This document shows, in pieces, positions 24,070-31,957 of a stretch of 33,796 bases of DNA. This DNA comes from Arcobacter nitrofigilis. Its GTDB lineage: Bacteria > Campylobacterota > Campylobacteria > Campylobacterales > Arcobacteraceae. Each line of letters starts with the position of its first letter. Within the stretch, counting starts at the first letter, position 1. The stretch is taken from the NCBI GenBank assembly GCA_020723015.1, contig DYJR01000006.1, forward strand, positions 1 to 33,796, written 5' to 3'. Under the pieces are notes generated by a model. That model saw only the letters and a list, made by a program, of their open reading frames with translations. It was not told where the DNA came from and made no database searches. The translations under genes and the position numbers were made by a program.

Positions 24070-25938
24070 CTAAAACACTTTAGCCATAACGCTATTTAGT
24101 CTTTTTGCAAAACCGATAGGGTCTTTTATCTCCATACCTTCGCTTATTTTTGCATTATCTAGTAATAACCAAGAAATATCGGCTATTAGACTATCATCTG
24201 CACAACCGTTTAACTTTTTGATTATATCATGGTCTGGGTTTATTTCCAAAATAGGTGCAGATTCAGGCATCTCTTGTCCCATTGCTCTAAACATATGAGC
24301 CATAGAAGCCATAGGGTCGTTACCGTCTTTTACTACACAACTTGGGCTATCACTTAATCTGTTTGTTACTTTTACATCTTTTACGGCGTCACCTAAGTTT
24401 GATTTGATTTTTTCTACTATTGATTTGTATTTCTCTTCAATCTCTTTTTTCTCTTCTTCACTTTGCTCCGATGCCGGTGCTTCGCAAGATGTGATATCTT
24501 TGAACTGCCACTCTTGGTATGCTCCAAAAGCAGGAGTGATAATATCATCTATCTCTTTATCGTCAAGGATAAGTACTTCTATATCTGCTTTTTTGTAGCT
24601 TTCAAGCAACGGTGAGCTTCTTAAAATCTTCTCATTTTCACCTACGATATAATAAATAGCTTTTTGCTCCGTAGAAGCTCTATCTTTATACTCGGCAAAT
24701 GACGTCATACCGTCAACTTTTGTTGATTTATATCTTAAAAGTTCTAAAATTGCCTCTTTGTTTGTAAAGTCTTGATATGCACCCTCTTTTAATGCTCTAC
24801 CGAACTCTTTATAAAACTTCTCATATTTCTCTTTGTCTTCACTAAGCTTTTTGAACTCTGCAAGAAGTTTTTTAACACTTGATTGCTTGATATTTGCTAA
24901 AATTCTATTTTCTTGTAGAATTTCTCTACTTACATTTAGCGGTAAATCTTCACTATCTATGATACCTCTTACAAATCTTAGATATGTTGGGAGAAGTTCT
25001 TTATCATTATCAGTAATAAATACCCTTTTTACATAAAGTTTCACGCCGCTTTGATAATCTACCCTATACATATCAAAAGGTGCTTTTTGCGGTATGTAAA
25101 ATAGTGTAGTGTAGTTATTTACTCCTTCTGCTTTCGTATGTACGTGAAGTAATGGGTCGGTACTATCGTGAGAAATAGATTTATAAAACTCATTATACTC
25201 TTCAGGCTTTATTTTTGATTTAGGCAATGTCCAAAGAGCCGTAGCAGCATTTATTTGCTCACATTTAGATTCTTCTTTTTTCTCTTTCGTATCTTTATCT
25301 TCTACCTCTTCTTTGTAGTTCAAAAAGATTGGATAAGCTATATGATTTGAATATTTTTTTATTATATTTTCGATTCTCCATCTACTTGTAAAATCTTCTA
25401 CTTCATCATCTTTTAACTTGATATAGATTACCGTACCTTGAGATTCTTTTGTAACAGGTTTTATTTCAAACTCGCCCTTACCGTCACTGCTCCATTTGTA
25501 TGCTTGTTCGCATCCTGCTTTTTTGGTAATAACATCAACATAATCAGCCACCATAAAGACGGAATAAAAACCTACCCCAAATTGTCCTATTAGGTTACTA
25601 TCTTTTTTTGCATCACCGGTAAGCTTTTCTATAAACGACTTTGTACCGCTTTTTGCAATAGTTCCTATGTTATTAATAAGGTCTGTTTCATCCATACCTA
25701 TACCGTTATCGGAAATTATCAAAGATTTATCATCTTTATCAAAACTTATGTTGATTTGCGGAGTCCACTCCAAACTTTTCAAAGACTCATCTGTCAAAGT
25801 TAAATATTTTAGTTTATCAATAGCATCACTACTATTTGATACAAGTTCTCTTATGAAAATCTCTTTATTTGAGTAAAGCGAATGTGTCATAAGATATAAT
25901 AGTTGCCCTACTTCCGTTTGAAATTGTTGTTTTCCCAT
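24070..25938 (-). CDS. htpG: Chaperone HtpG (bacterial Hsp90)
   Basis: 622 residues, the normal length. The GHKL ATPase domain is intact: LVSNSSDAIDKL with the catalytic Glu in the preceding FIREL, DNGIGMDE, and GQFGVGFYSVFMVADY. The middle domain has VKRVFITDNDKELLP and LNVSREILQENR with the Arg that contacts ATP, followed by the dimerising C-terminal domain. The ATG at 25938 is preceded by AAGGAGA. Regulation is visible: a CIRCE-like operator lies about 155 bases upstream, and a hairpin-forming repeat sits between it and the ribosome-binding site. Confidence 0.97.
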   Translation of the reverse strand: MGKQQFQTEVGQLLYLMTHSLYSNKEIFIRELVSNSSDAIDKLKYLTLTDESLKSLEWTPQINISFDKDDKSLIISDNGIGMDETDLINNIGTIAKSGTKSFIEKLTGDAKKDSNLIGQFGVGFYSVFMVADYVDVITKKAGCEQAYKWSSDGKGEFEIKPVTKESQGTVIYIKLKDDEVEDFTSRWRIENIIKKYSNHIAYPIFLNYKEEVEDKDTKEKKEESKCEQINAATALWTLPKSKIKPEEYNEFYKSISHDSTDPLLHVHTKAEGVNNYTTLFYIPQKAPFDMYRVDYQSGVKLYVKRVFITDNDKELLPTYLRFVRGIIDSEDLPLNVSREILQENRILANIKQSSVKKLLAEFKKLSEDKEKYEKFYKEFGRALKEGAYQDFTNKEAILELLRYKSTKVDGMTSFAEYKDRASTEQKAIYYIVGENEKILRSSPLLESYKKADIEVLILDDKEIDDIITPAFGAYQEWQFKDITSCEAPASEQSEEEKKEIEEKYKSIVEKIKSNLGDAVKDVKVTNRLSDSPSCVVKDGNDPMASMAHMFRAMGQEMPESAPILEINPDHDIIKKLNGCADDSLIADISWLLLDNAKISEGMEIKDPIGFAKRLNSVMAKVF

Positions 25939-25961
25939 AATAAATTCTCCTTCTTTTTAAA

Positions 25962-26036
25962 GTAACTGAGAGACTAAGTGACTGAGAAACTAAGTTTGAA
26001 TTGCTAAGTCTCTCAGTTTCTAAGTTTCTCAGTCTC
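25962..26036. repeat. Two direct plus two inverted 16-bp GACTGAGAAACTAA units in the htpG leader
   Basis: 25962-25977 and 25978-25993 are direct copies (GTAACTGAGAGACTAA, GTGACTGAGAAACTAA). 26005-26020 and 26021-26036 are the same unit inverted. The whole can fold into a long stem around an 11-base loop. It ends about eight bases before the htpG Shine-Dalgarno sequence. Confidence 0.8.
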
Positions 26037-26091
26037 TTATGCAAAATTTTAACACAAACTTTATAAAAGTTCACTAAAGTTTTTTTAATAA

Positions 26092-26118
26092 TTAGCACTC
26101 GATATTCAAAAGTGCTAG
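26092..26118. promoter_or_regulatory. CIRCE-like operator (HrcA binding site)
   Basis: TTAGCACTC, a 9-base spacer, then AAGTGCTAG. This is the CIRCE layout (TTAGCACTC-N9-GAGTGCTAA) with a perfect left half and 7 of 9 matches on the right. It lies between htpG and the divergent gene at 26192 and could repress either or both through HrcA. hrcA itself is not in the window. Confidence 0.75.
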
Positions 26119-26191
26119 TTATTGATATTTTATAGTTTTTTTATCTAATTTTATATTATACTATTACCATAAATTCAAAAAGGGGTTTAAT

Positions 26192-26611
26192 ATGTGGAAA
26201 TCTTTATTTATAGTCATTTTTATCTCCTTGCAACTATTTGCAGAGATTACCCAAGAAAGGTGTGAGTATATAATAAAACCTCTATCTAGCGAACAGATAA
26301 ACTCGCTAAAAATAGATTTGGACACATTGGCACGACAAAATGATATATCTATAGAACTTTTCAAAATAAACCAAAACGAATGCGAATTTTTGAATTACGA
26401 AATAGTAGTAGCTCAAGCCAAACAAACTGATAAGAACAAAAAATTTTCAATATCTTCCCTATACCCTGATAAAAAGCCTAAAATAAATGATTATGTACGC
26501 CTTGAAATCCCAAATATAGAGGACATCTTAAGTAAAATAAACGAAATAGTGAAACAAGAAATAAATAAAAACGTGGAAATTACTTATACTAGCGACAAAG
26601 AAGAAAACTAA
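26192..26611 (+). CDS. Hypothetical secreted protein
   Basis: 139 residues. A signal peptide (WKSLFIVIFISLQLFA) is probably cleaved after LFA, near residue 17. The mature protein begins EITQERCEYIIKPLSSEQ and has two Cys (REC-like ERCEY and NECEF), which could pair in the periplasm, then a C-terminal amphipathic helix IEDILSKINEIVKQEINKN. No family is recognised. AAAAAGGGG precedes the ATG. It is divergent from htpG with the CIRCE-like site about 75 bases upstream, so heat control is possible. Its end overlaps the convergent glycosyltransferase by four bases. Confidence 0.7.
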   Translation: MWKSLFIVIFISLQLFAEITQERCEYIIKPLSSEQINSLKIDLDTLARQNDISIELFKINQNECEFLNYEIVVAQAKQTDKNKKFSISSLYPDKKPKINDYVRLEIPNIEDILSKINEIVKQEINKNVEITYTSDKEEN

Positions 26612-27435
26612 AGTTTTAGTTTTTCTTCAAGATTTACGGATGCTATATTCTTTACTATCTGAGCATTTTGTTCGCCTATAAGCTTCAAATCACTCTCGCT
26701 TTGAAGAATTCTCTCAACCTTAAAAAGTACGGTCATATCGTTGTGTGAGTGCATCACGGAATAGTTATCCAATAGTTCGCTTACGTCATTGTCTATTGAA
26801 GTAAAAACCACATTTCCGTATGCCATAGCTTTCAGTACACCTAGGTGAAAAGTTTTCTGACGTGTAGGCGATATAAAAACGTCACTAGCTTTTAAAATAT
26901 CATCAAGATTATCATCTTCTACCAAGATAAATCTATGTTTGGTTTGTAGTCTTGCCACAAAAAGCCTCACCGTATCAAGAGATTTGCTATCGCCTATTAT
27001 ACAAGCTTTAGCAAATTTGTAATTAAGGCTATTTATCATAGATATAAACTCTTTTACGCCGCCGTTTTTGAAGTCCGTATCATAAAAGGAGATAACTTTG
27101 GTTTCGCTTCTTAGCCCATGAATATCGCAAAAATCTTGCTTGGCTTGTTGTTTTGAGAAACTTTGCGGCAACTCTACAAATGGATATATCAGCTCTACTT
27201 TTTTGTCTAAATATTTACTTTTTACTATTTCTTCAACTCTTTTTGACCCAACCACAATCAATTTTGAATTTTTAGATAGCTCATCTTTGTCTTTATCTGC
27301 TGAATTGTAAAAATAAATATCGGGGTAAGTTTTTTTTGAGAAAAGCTTTTTTAAACCTTTTTGAGGTTTATATTCTTGAAGATTTTGCAAGTTTTTTATA
27401 TACGATACTTCTTTTGAAGAAAAATATGTGTTCAT
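26608..27435 (-). CDS. GT4-like glycosyltransferase
   Basis: About 275 residues from the ATG at 27435, which overlaps the waaF stop (ATGA); an upstream in-frame codon at 27480 would extend into waaF. The C-terminal half is a GT-B nucleotide-sugar domain with VISFYDTDFKNGGVKEFI, ACIIGDSKSL, DDILKASDVFISPTRQKTFH and LGVLKAMAYGNVVF, the E-x7-E-type region of family 4. The N-terminal domain is short, so total length is below the usual 350-400. It probably adds a sugar to the LPS core or a surface glycan; donor and acceptor are unknown. Confidence 0.75.
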   Translation of the reverse strand: MNTYFSSKEVSYIKNLQNLQEYKPQKGLKKLFSKKTYPDIYFYNSADKDKDELSKNSKLIVVGSKRVEEIVKSKYLDKKVELIYPFVELPQSFSKQQAKQDFCDIHGLRSETKVISFYDTDFKNGGVKEFISMINSLNYKFAKACIIGDSKSLDTVRLFVARLQTKHRFILVEDDNLDDILKASDVFISPTRQKTFHLGVLKAMAYGNVVFTSIDNDVSELLDNYSVMHSHNDMTVLFKVERILQSESDLKLIGEQNAQIVKNIASVNLEEKLKL

Positions 27436-28376
27436 CTTAGTTTCTCCAGTACGTCTGATGAGGTGATTTGCTTCATACACTCATGATGACCCAACGGACA
27501 CACTCTTTTCATACATGGAGCACACTCCATATCTTTTCTTATTATGATTTCATTTGGGTTGTTCCATTGGTGTGTTTCTATATGTTTCGTAGGACCGAAT
27601 ATCGCTACTGTTTTTATCTTAAATGCGGCAGCTAGGTGCATTGGACCGCTGTCGTTCGTGATAAATAAATCAAGATTTTTGATGTATTCTATAAGTTTCG
27701 TTACGGTTGTCTTACCTGCTAGATTAGTGTAATTTGATATGCCAAAACTTTTTAGATATTTTTCTATTTCTCTTGCTTGTTCTACCTCAGTAGGACCTCC
27801 GAAAATCAGAATATCGTACTCTTTACTCAACTCTTTAGCCGTCAATGCAAACTCTTTTGGATACCATCTTTTGGCACTTCCGTATGTTGCACCTGGATTT
27901 AGACCCAACAATGATTTTGAATGTTGAATGTTGAATGTTGAGTTGGTATAGATTTTTAAATCACCGGCTTGATAATTTGTTTTTAGGCAGTGATTTACAA
28001 AGTCGTTATATCTAAGTACTAGATGGATTTGCTCTTTGGTAAGTCTTTTATAACCGTATTTTTGCCTTGCACTTACAAAAAACTTCAACACTCTAGCACT
28101 AAAAGACCTTCTAAAAGAGAAAAATACTTCTACTTTGCCGAAAGATTTGGCAAGATTATAGATATTTAGATACCTAGAACCACCTTTTTTTGTCTCATCT
28201 ACTATTATTTGTGATATTTTCGGGTGAAATTCAAAGATTTTGACCGATACATTGGAACCTAAAACAATATATTTATAGCTATCTCCGAAATGTTGTATTA
28301 TGTTTTCTATTGCAGGTGTTGCCATCACGGCATCACCTAGCCATGTAGGTATTTGCATAACTATCTTTTTATCCAT
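27432..28376 (-). CDS. waaF: Lipopolysaccharide heptosyltransferase II
   Basis: 314 residues from the ATG at 28376 (MDKKIVMQIPTWLGDAV...), which overlaps the upstream stop by eight bases; an earlier codon at 28400 is less likely. GT9 family: IPTWLGDAVMATPAIENI at the N-terminus, NPGATYGSAKRWYPKEF, and FITNDSGPMHLAAAF in the ADP-heptose site. The WaaF-specific C-terminal CAPCMKRVCPLGHHECM is also present. It adds the second heptose to the inner core of LPS on the cytoplasmic side. A 7-bp tandem repeat (27917-27941) encodes residues about 146-153 and could permit slippage. Confidence 0.92.
   Translation of the reverse strand: MDKKIVMQIPTWLGDAVMATPAIENIIQHFGDSYKYIVLGSNVSVKIFEFHPKISQIIVDETKKGGSRYLNIYNLAKSFGKVEVFFSFRRSFSARVLKFFVSARQKYGYKRLTKEQIHLVLRYNDFVNHCLKTNYQAGDLKIYTNSTFNIQHSKSLLGLNPGATYGSAKRWYPKEFALTAKELSKEYDILIFGGPTEVEQAREIEKYLKSFGISNYTNLAGKTTVTKLIEYIKNLDLFITNDSGPMHLAAAFKIKTVAIFGPTKHIETHQWNNPNEIIIRKDMECAPCMKRVCPLGHHECMKQITSSDVLEKLR
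27917..27941. repeat. Heptanucleotide tandem repeat (TTGAATG, about 3.6 copies) inside waaF
   Basis: TTGAATG occurs at 27917-27923, 27924-27930 and 27931-27937, followed by TTGA. The unit is not a multiple of three, so gain or loss of one copy would shift the waaF frame. It encodes the variable-looking NSTFNIQHSK stretch. Confidence 0.8.
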
Positions 28377-29424
28377 TTTGAACCATCTTTTTAAACTCAT
28401 AAAATGCTTTTGTTTTTATTATCTTGCCGTCACGATTATCCACAAGCCCGTACCCAGGGGCTATAAGCTGATGCCAAAATACCTTTGATATTTTTCCGCT
28501 TTTTTTGGCTATATCATAGTATTCTACCATATATCTTGCGTATTCATCGTATCCTACGCACTCTTTTTCACTTGTTGGGGCATAAGGAGCCGTACCTTTC
28601 AAAGGCCAATTAACTTCCGTGATATATATCTCATCGCTTCTCATTTTTGGACTAAGTCTGAGTAACGAATACAAAAGATTTATCTTATTTTTCGTATCAA
28701 AAATCCCCATTTGAGTGTTGTATGGACTTCCTCTTCTATCAACATAGAGCAAACTTGATAATTTGTCGTATTTTATATCATAGCCGTTAAACAAAGCTCG
28801 TATAGTATAGTAGTATTCAAAATCTATTACACTTGGGCCTATTAATTTAATATCTTTGAAATTCTCATCCCTAATATCTTGTACACACTTATAGAACTTT
28901 AAATATTCTCCAATGCTAAAAAATCCCCATTTAGTTCTGTTGATTGCATTACCTATTTGAAACTCATTTGTAATAATCTTAAATGTATTAAATATTACCG
29001 TTATATCTTTTTGCAAAAGCTGTAAATCATCAATATGCTCCCTGTCTTGCAAAATATTTACAACAATATTCTTTTTATCATTTTGTATAAATTTACAAGT
29101 AAAATCATAGTATCTTTGTATATTTTGTATATCACTTAACGGGAGTCTAACTAACAGATTTTTAACTCCAAGCTCTTCAATAAGCTCTACTTGAACATCA
29201 CCCTTGTCAAGATTAACTCCCATACCGTATATGTCGTTTCCTTTTGACATAGACGGTCTAAAAACTTTCATTAAAGCAGTAGCAACAGGAAACACAAAAG
29301 CAGTACTAAGTGCAAGTTTTAGATAATCCAAGCTATGCTTTTTTTTCATCTGTTTTTTGTATGCCCTATCTCGTATAACATGAGGCTGGTCCGAATAACT
29401 ATCCCAAATAAAAGGTGTTTGCAT
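28369..29424 (-). CDS. TIM-barrel glycosidase-like protein of the LPS cluster
   Basis: 351 residues. A basic N-terminus is followed by one hydrophobic segment (about 35-54), then a probable (beta/alpha)8 domain with IYGMGVNLDKGDVQVELIEE, VKNLLVRLPLSD, IITNEFQIGNA and IYITEVNWPLKGTAPYAP. The last segment matches the nucleophile strand of clan GH-A glycosidases (Glu270). The acid/base strand, usually ending GNE, reads GNA (158-160), so the normal catalytic pair looks incomplete, although Glu154 could compensate. It precedes waaF with an eight-base overlap and is therefore likely part of LPS or glycan assembly. No experimentally known family is recognised. Confidence 0.6.
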   Translation of the reverse strand: MQTPFIWDSYSDQPHVIRDRAYKKQMKKKHSLDYLKLALSTAFVFPVATALMKVFRPSMSKGNDIYGMGVNLDKGDVQVELIEELGVKNLLVRLPLSDIQNIQRYYDFTCKFIQNDKKNIVVNILQDREHIDDLQLLQKDITVIFNTFKIITNEFQIGNAINRTKWGFFSIGEYLKFYKCVQDIRDENFKDIKLIGPSVIDFEYYYTIRALFNGYDIKYDKLSSLLYVDRRGSPYNTQMGIFDTKNKINLLYSLLRLSPKMRSDEIYITEVNWPLKGTAPYAPTSEKECVGYDEYARYMVEYYDIAKKSGKISKVFWHQLIAPGYGLVDNRDGKIIKTKAFYEFKKMVQNG

Positions 29425-29506
29425 TTATAAAATAAGCCTTTAAATAAATATATGATACAATTGTAGCATATTATATATAAGCAATAGGATTAGCAAAGGC
29501 AGAGCA

Positions 29507-30481
29507 ATGACTAATTTACTGATTACAAGACATGACAAGATAGGTGATTTTATTACGACTCTTCCTATGATAAAAATAGCCAAAAGGGACTTGAAAGATA
29601 CTAATATCGTTGTGTTGGTTTCAAAAGTAAATTATGAACTTGCAAAGAGTATTGACTATATAGATGACGTAATACTATATAAGGACTGTATCTTTAAACT
29701 AATCAAAGCTATTAGAGAGAAGAATATAGATGTGAGTATAAGTGCCTTTAGTGATACAAAACTAGCACTTGCCCTACTTCTTAGCGGTGTTAAAAATAGA
29801 TTTGCGCCTGCAACTAAAATAGCACAAATATTTTATAACCATAGAATAGTCCAACGAAGAAGTAAAGTTGCTATGACTGAGTATGAGTACAACATAGAGC
29901 TTCTCAAAGCCTATGATAAACACATCCATCAACATTTTCACAAACCTGTGATAGAATTTAAGCCAGAAGAAACTTTAACTCAACTTGAAGAGTTTAAAAA
30001 TGAATTCAACATTATAGGTAATTATAAGTATATTGCTTTTCATCCTGGTTACGGTGGAAGTAGCGACGGTAATCTATCTTTAGATGATTATGTACTTTTG
30101 GCAAAATCATTAAACGACAAAAAAAACCTAAAAGTAGTTTTTACATTCGGTCCAGACGATACAAAAAGCAAAGAGTATCTACAGTCAAAAATTGATTTTG
30201 ATTGTATTATTTATAACTCAAAACTATCCCTGATTGATTTTTGCAGACTTTTAGCCAACTTTGAACTGCTTGTAAGCACATCTACCGGTCCTATGCATTT
30301 AGCCGGTGCAGTCAATATAAAAACACTATCTTTCTTTGGTTCAAATTTATTTGCAAGTCCTAAAAGATGGGCAACAGTAAGTGATGCGGAAAATCAAAGC
30401 AATTTTTGCGTGCCAAAACACTATGACAGAAACTTATATAAATCTATAGAAAATAAATTACACGAGATTATTGATAAATAG
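29507..30481 (+). CDS. Glycosyltransferase family 9 (heptosyltransferase-like)
   Basis: 324 residues. The N-terminal LLITRHDKIGDFITTLPMIK and the C-terminal LVSTSTGPMHLAGAVNIKTL are the two signature regions of GT9 heptosyltransferases, and IAFHPGYGGSSDGNLSLDDY lies at the domain junction. The WaaF-type Cys-rich end is absent; the C-terminus instead has a FGSNLFASPKRW segment. It probably adds heptose or a related sugar to the LPS core. AAAGG precedes the ATG. The gene is divergent from the glycosidase-like gene and convergent with the GT2 gene (four bases apart). Confidence 0.88.
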   Translation: MTNLLITRHDKIGDFITTLPMIKIAKRDLKDTNIVVLVSKVNYELAKSIDYIDDVILYKDCIFKLIKAIREKNIDVSISAFSDTKLALALLLSGVKNRFAPATKIAQIFYNHRIVQRRSKVAMTEYEYNIELLKAYDKHIHQHFHKPVIEFKPEETLTQLEEFKNEFNIIGNYKYIAFHPGYGGSSDGNLSLDDYVLLAKSLNDKKNLKVVFTFGPDDTKSKEYLQSKIDFDCIIYNSKLSLIDFCRLLANFELLVSTSTGPMHLAGAVNIKTLSFFGSNLFASPKRWATVSDAENQSNFCVPKHYDRNLYKSIENKLHEIIDK

Positions 30482-30485
30482 GTAT

Positions 30486-31235
30486 TTATTGTGTTAACTC
30501 TTTATTGGCTTCATAAAGCTTAATATATTTATAAAAATTTGTCACCATGTGTGAATAGGCTATTATTAGCCCAACGTATCCATCCCTAAAGCCTTGTTTA
30601 AATATGTAGGTACGTATAAAAGAATAAATACCGTTAAAAAAAGCTTTAGATGGACTTGATTTCTTTTTTCCTGCATTGTTTTTAGCAAATAGCGTAGAAT
30701 ATCTATCGGCCTTGATTATAAACTCTGATATGCTATGATAGCTGTAATGCTCCACATTTCCGGCTAAAACTTCCATTGTCAGCCCATCGGTTATAATATC
30801 TTCGTGAACGTCGTTTGAGTTGTAAGATGTTACCGTTTTATTATAAAGGCGTTTTATTTTTTGATTGTTCCACCCACAATGCTTTACTTGTATATCTTTG
30901 TAGAATGCCTTAAAATTAAGTTTATAAACACAATTCTTTTCTAAAACTTTATTTTTTAGAACTTCCAAAAGCTCACCGTCAACTACTTCGTCACTGTCTA
31001 TAATCAAAATCCAATCATTTTTAGCATAACTTGCTGCTTTGTTTTTGCTCCAACCAAAGCCTCTAAATTCACCCTCTATTAAGTTTACATTAGGAAAACT
31101 TTTAGCGATATTTATAGTTTCATCAACAGAACCATTATCGTAAACTACCACATCACTAAAATCTGTTAGACTTTGTAAGGTATTCCCTATTGTTTTTTCA
31201 TTGTTTTTTGCCAGCACGACTGCACTTATATTCAT
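30486..31235 (-). CDS. Glycosyltransferase family 2 (WaaE/KdtX-like)
   Basis: 249 residues with a GT-A fold. ISAVVLAKNNEKTIGNTLQS, VVYDNGSVDET and the metal-binding DSDEVVDGE (DXD-type) are clear. The central WNNQKIKRLYNK...NDVHE resembles KdtX/WaaE beta-glucosyltransferases of LPS core synthesis; FNGIYSFIRTYIFKQGFRDG near the C-terminus may associate with the membrane. The start overlaps the deacetylase stop (ATGA-type), so both are on one transcript. Confidence 0.85.
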   Translation of the reverse strand: MNISAVVLAKNNEKTIGNTLQSLTDFSDVVVYDNGSVDETINIAKSFPNVNLIEGEFRGFGWSKNKAASYAKNDWILIIDSDEVVDGELLEVLKNKVLEKNCVYKLNFKAFYKDIQVKHCGWNNQKIKRLYNKTVTSYNSNDVHEDIITDGLTMEVLAGNVEHYSYHSISEFIIKADRYSTLFAKNNAGKKKSSPSKAFFNGIYSFIRTYIFKQGFRDGYVGLIIAYSHMVTNFYKYIKLYEANKELTQ

Positions 31236-31957
31236 TTGTCACCCAATCTTTTAATCAAACCTTTAAATTTATATCCAAGTATCTTTTTAAATCCAAAAAT
31301 CTCATCAGGAGTTTTTAGTCCATCACCGTCAACTCTATAAATAACTCCATTAATGCCGTTAAAATCATTATGTATAGCATTACCTATTCTAAATGAGTAT
31401 TTGTAATATTTTTTAGCTTGCTGAAGAATTTCTTGATTATACTTGCCGAAAGGAAATACAAAACTATCTACCTCAACACCCAACTTTTGTTCCAGAATCT
31501 CTTTTGAAAACCTTAATTCAATATCCAAATCCACACCGTCTGCCGTTAAATCAATATGAGTATGAGAATGTGAGCCTATACGCACGAGCCCACTATCTAC
31601 CATCTCTTTTAACTCTTTAAATGTACAAAAGGTCCCTTTTTCATAATTTGCAAATAAATCATTGTGTTCAAATCCCATTCTAGTTTCAGAAATTTCATCA
31701 CAACTATCGAGTATATATTTACTAGGAACTGCCAATAAGGCTTTTAGTCCATACTTTTTGAGTAATGGATAAATCAAATAATAAAAATCGACATAGGCGT
31801 CATCAAAAGTTAGGCATACGCAATTACCCATTATATTTTCACCGGGAAATATTGACGTAAATTTTGATTTGATATATTGCAAATGTTCTTCAAAGATAGA
31901 CAAATCATTACTACATCTATCGCTATTTACATGATGATGCATAATACTAATCAACAA
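31232..31957 (-). CDS. Polysaccharide deacetylase (NodB/CE4 family)
   Basis: 241 residues. CE4 motifs are visible: CLTFDDAYVDFYYLIYPLL (catalytic Asp and metal-binding Asp), GSHSHTHIDL (metal-binding His pair), FVFPFGKYNQ and a C-terminal YRVDGDGLKTP in place of the usual motif 5. There is no signal peptide, which suggests a cytoplasmic substrate such as a nucleotide sugar- or lipid-linked glycan; this is inference. It is flanked by the kinase and the GT2 gene with overlaps of 11 and four bases, so it belongs to the LPS operon. Confidence 0.88.
   Translation of the reverse strand: MLISIMHHHVNSDRCSNDLSIFEEHLQYIKSKFTSIFPGENIMGNCVCLTFDDAYVDFYYLIYPLLKKYGLKALLAVPSKYILDSCDEISETRMGFEHNDLFANYEKGTFCTFKELKEMVDSGLVRIGSHSHTHIDLTADGVDLDIELRFSKEILEQKLGVEVDSFVFPFGKYNQEILQQAKKYYKYSFRIGNAIHNDFNGINGVIYRVDGDGLKTPDEIFGFKKILGYKFKGLIKRLGDK

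Noticed and set aside
25962-26036. htpG leader hairpin considered as an RNA thermometer
   Set aside because: The stem does not include the Shine-Dalgarno sequence or the start codon, and the same repeat occurs before hemE and rpe, which are not heat-shock genes.
25865-26098. Minus-strand open frame upstream of htpG
   Set aside because: It runs through the repeat block and overlaps the htpG start in another frame; the sequence is repeat-derived.
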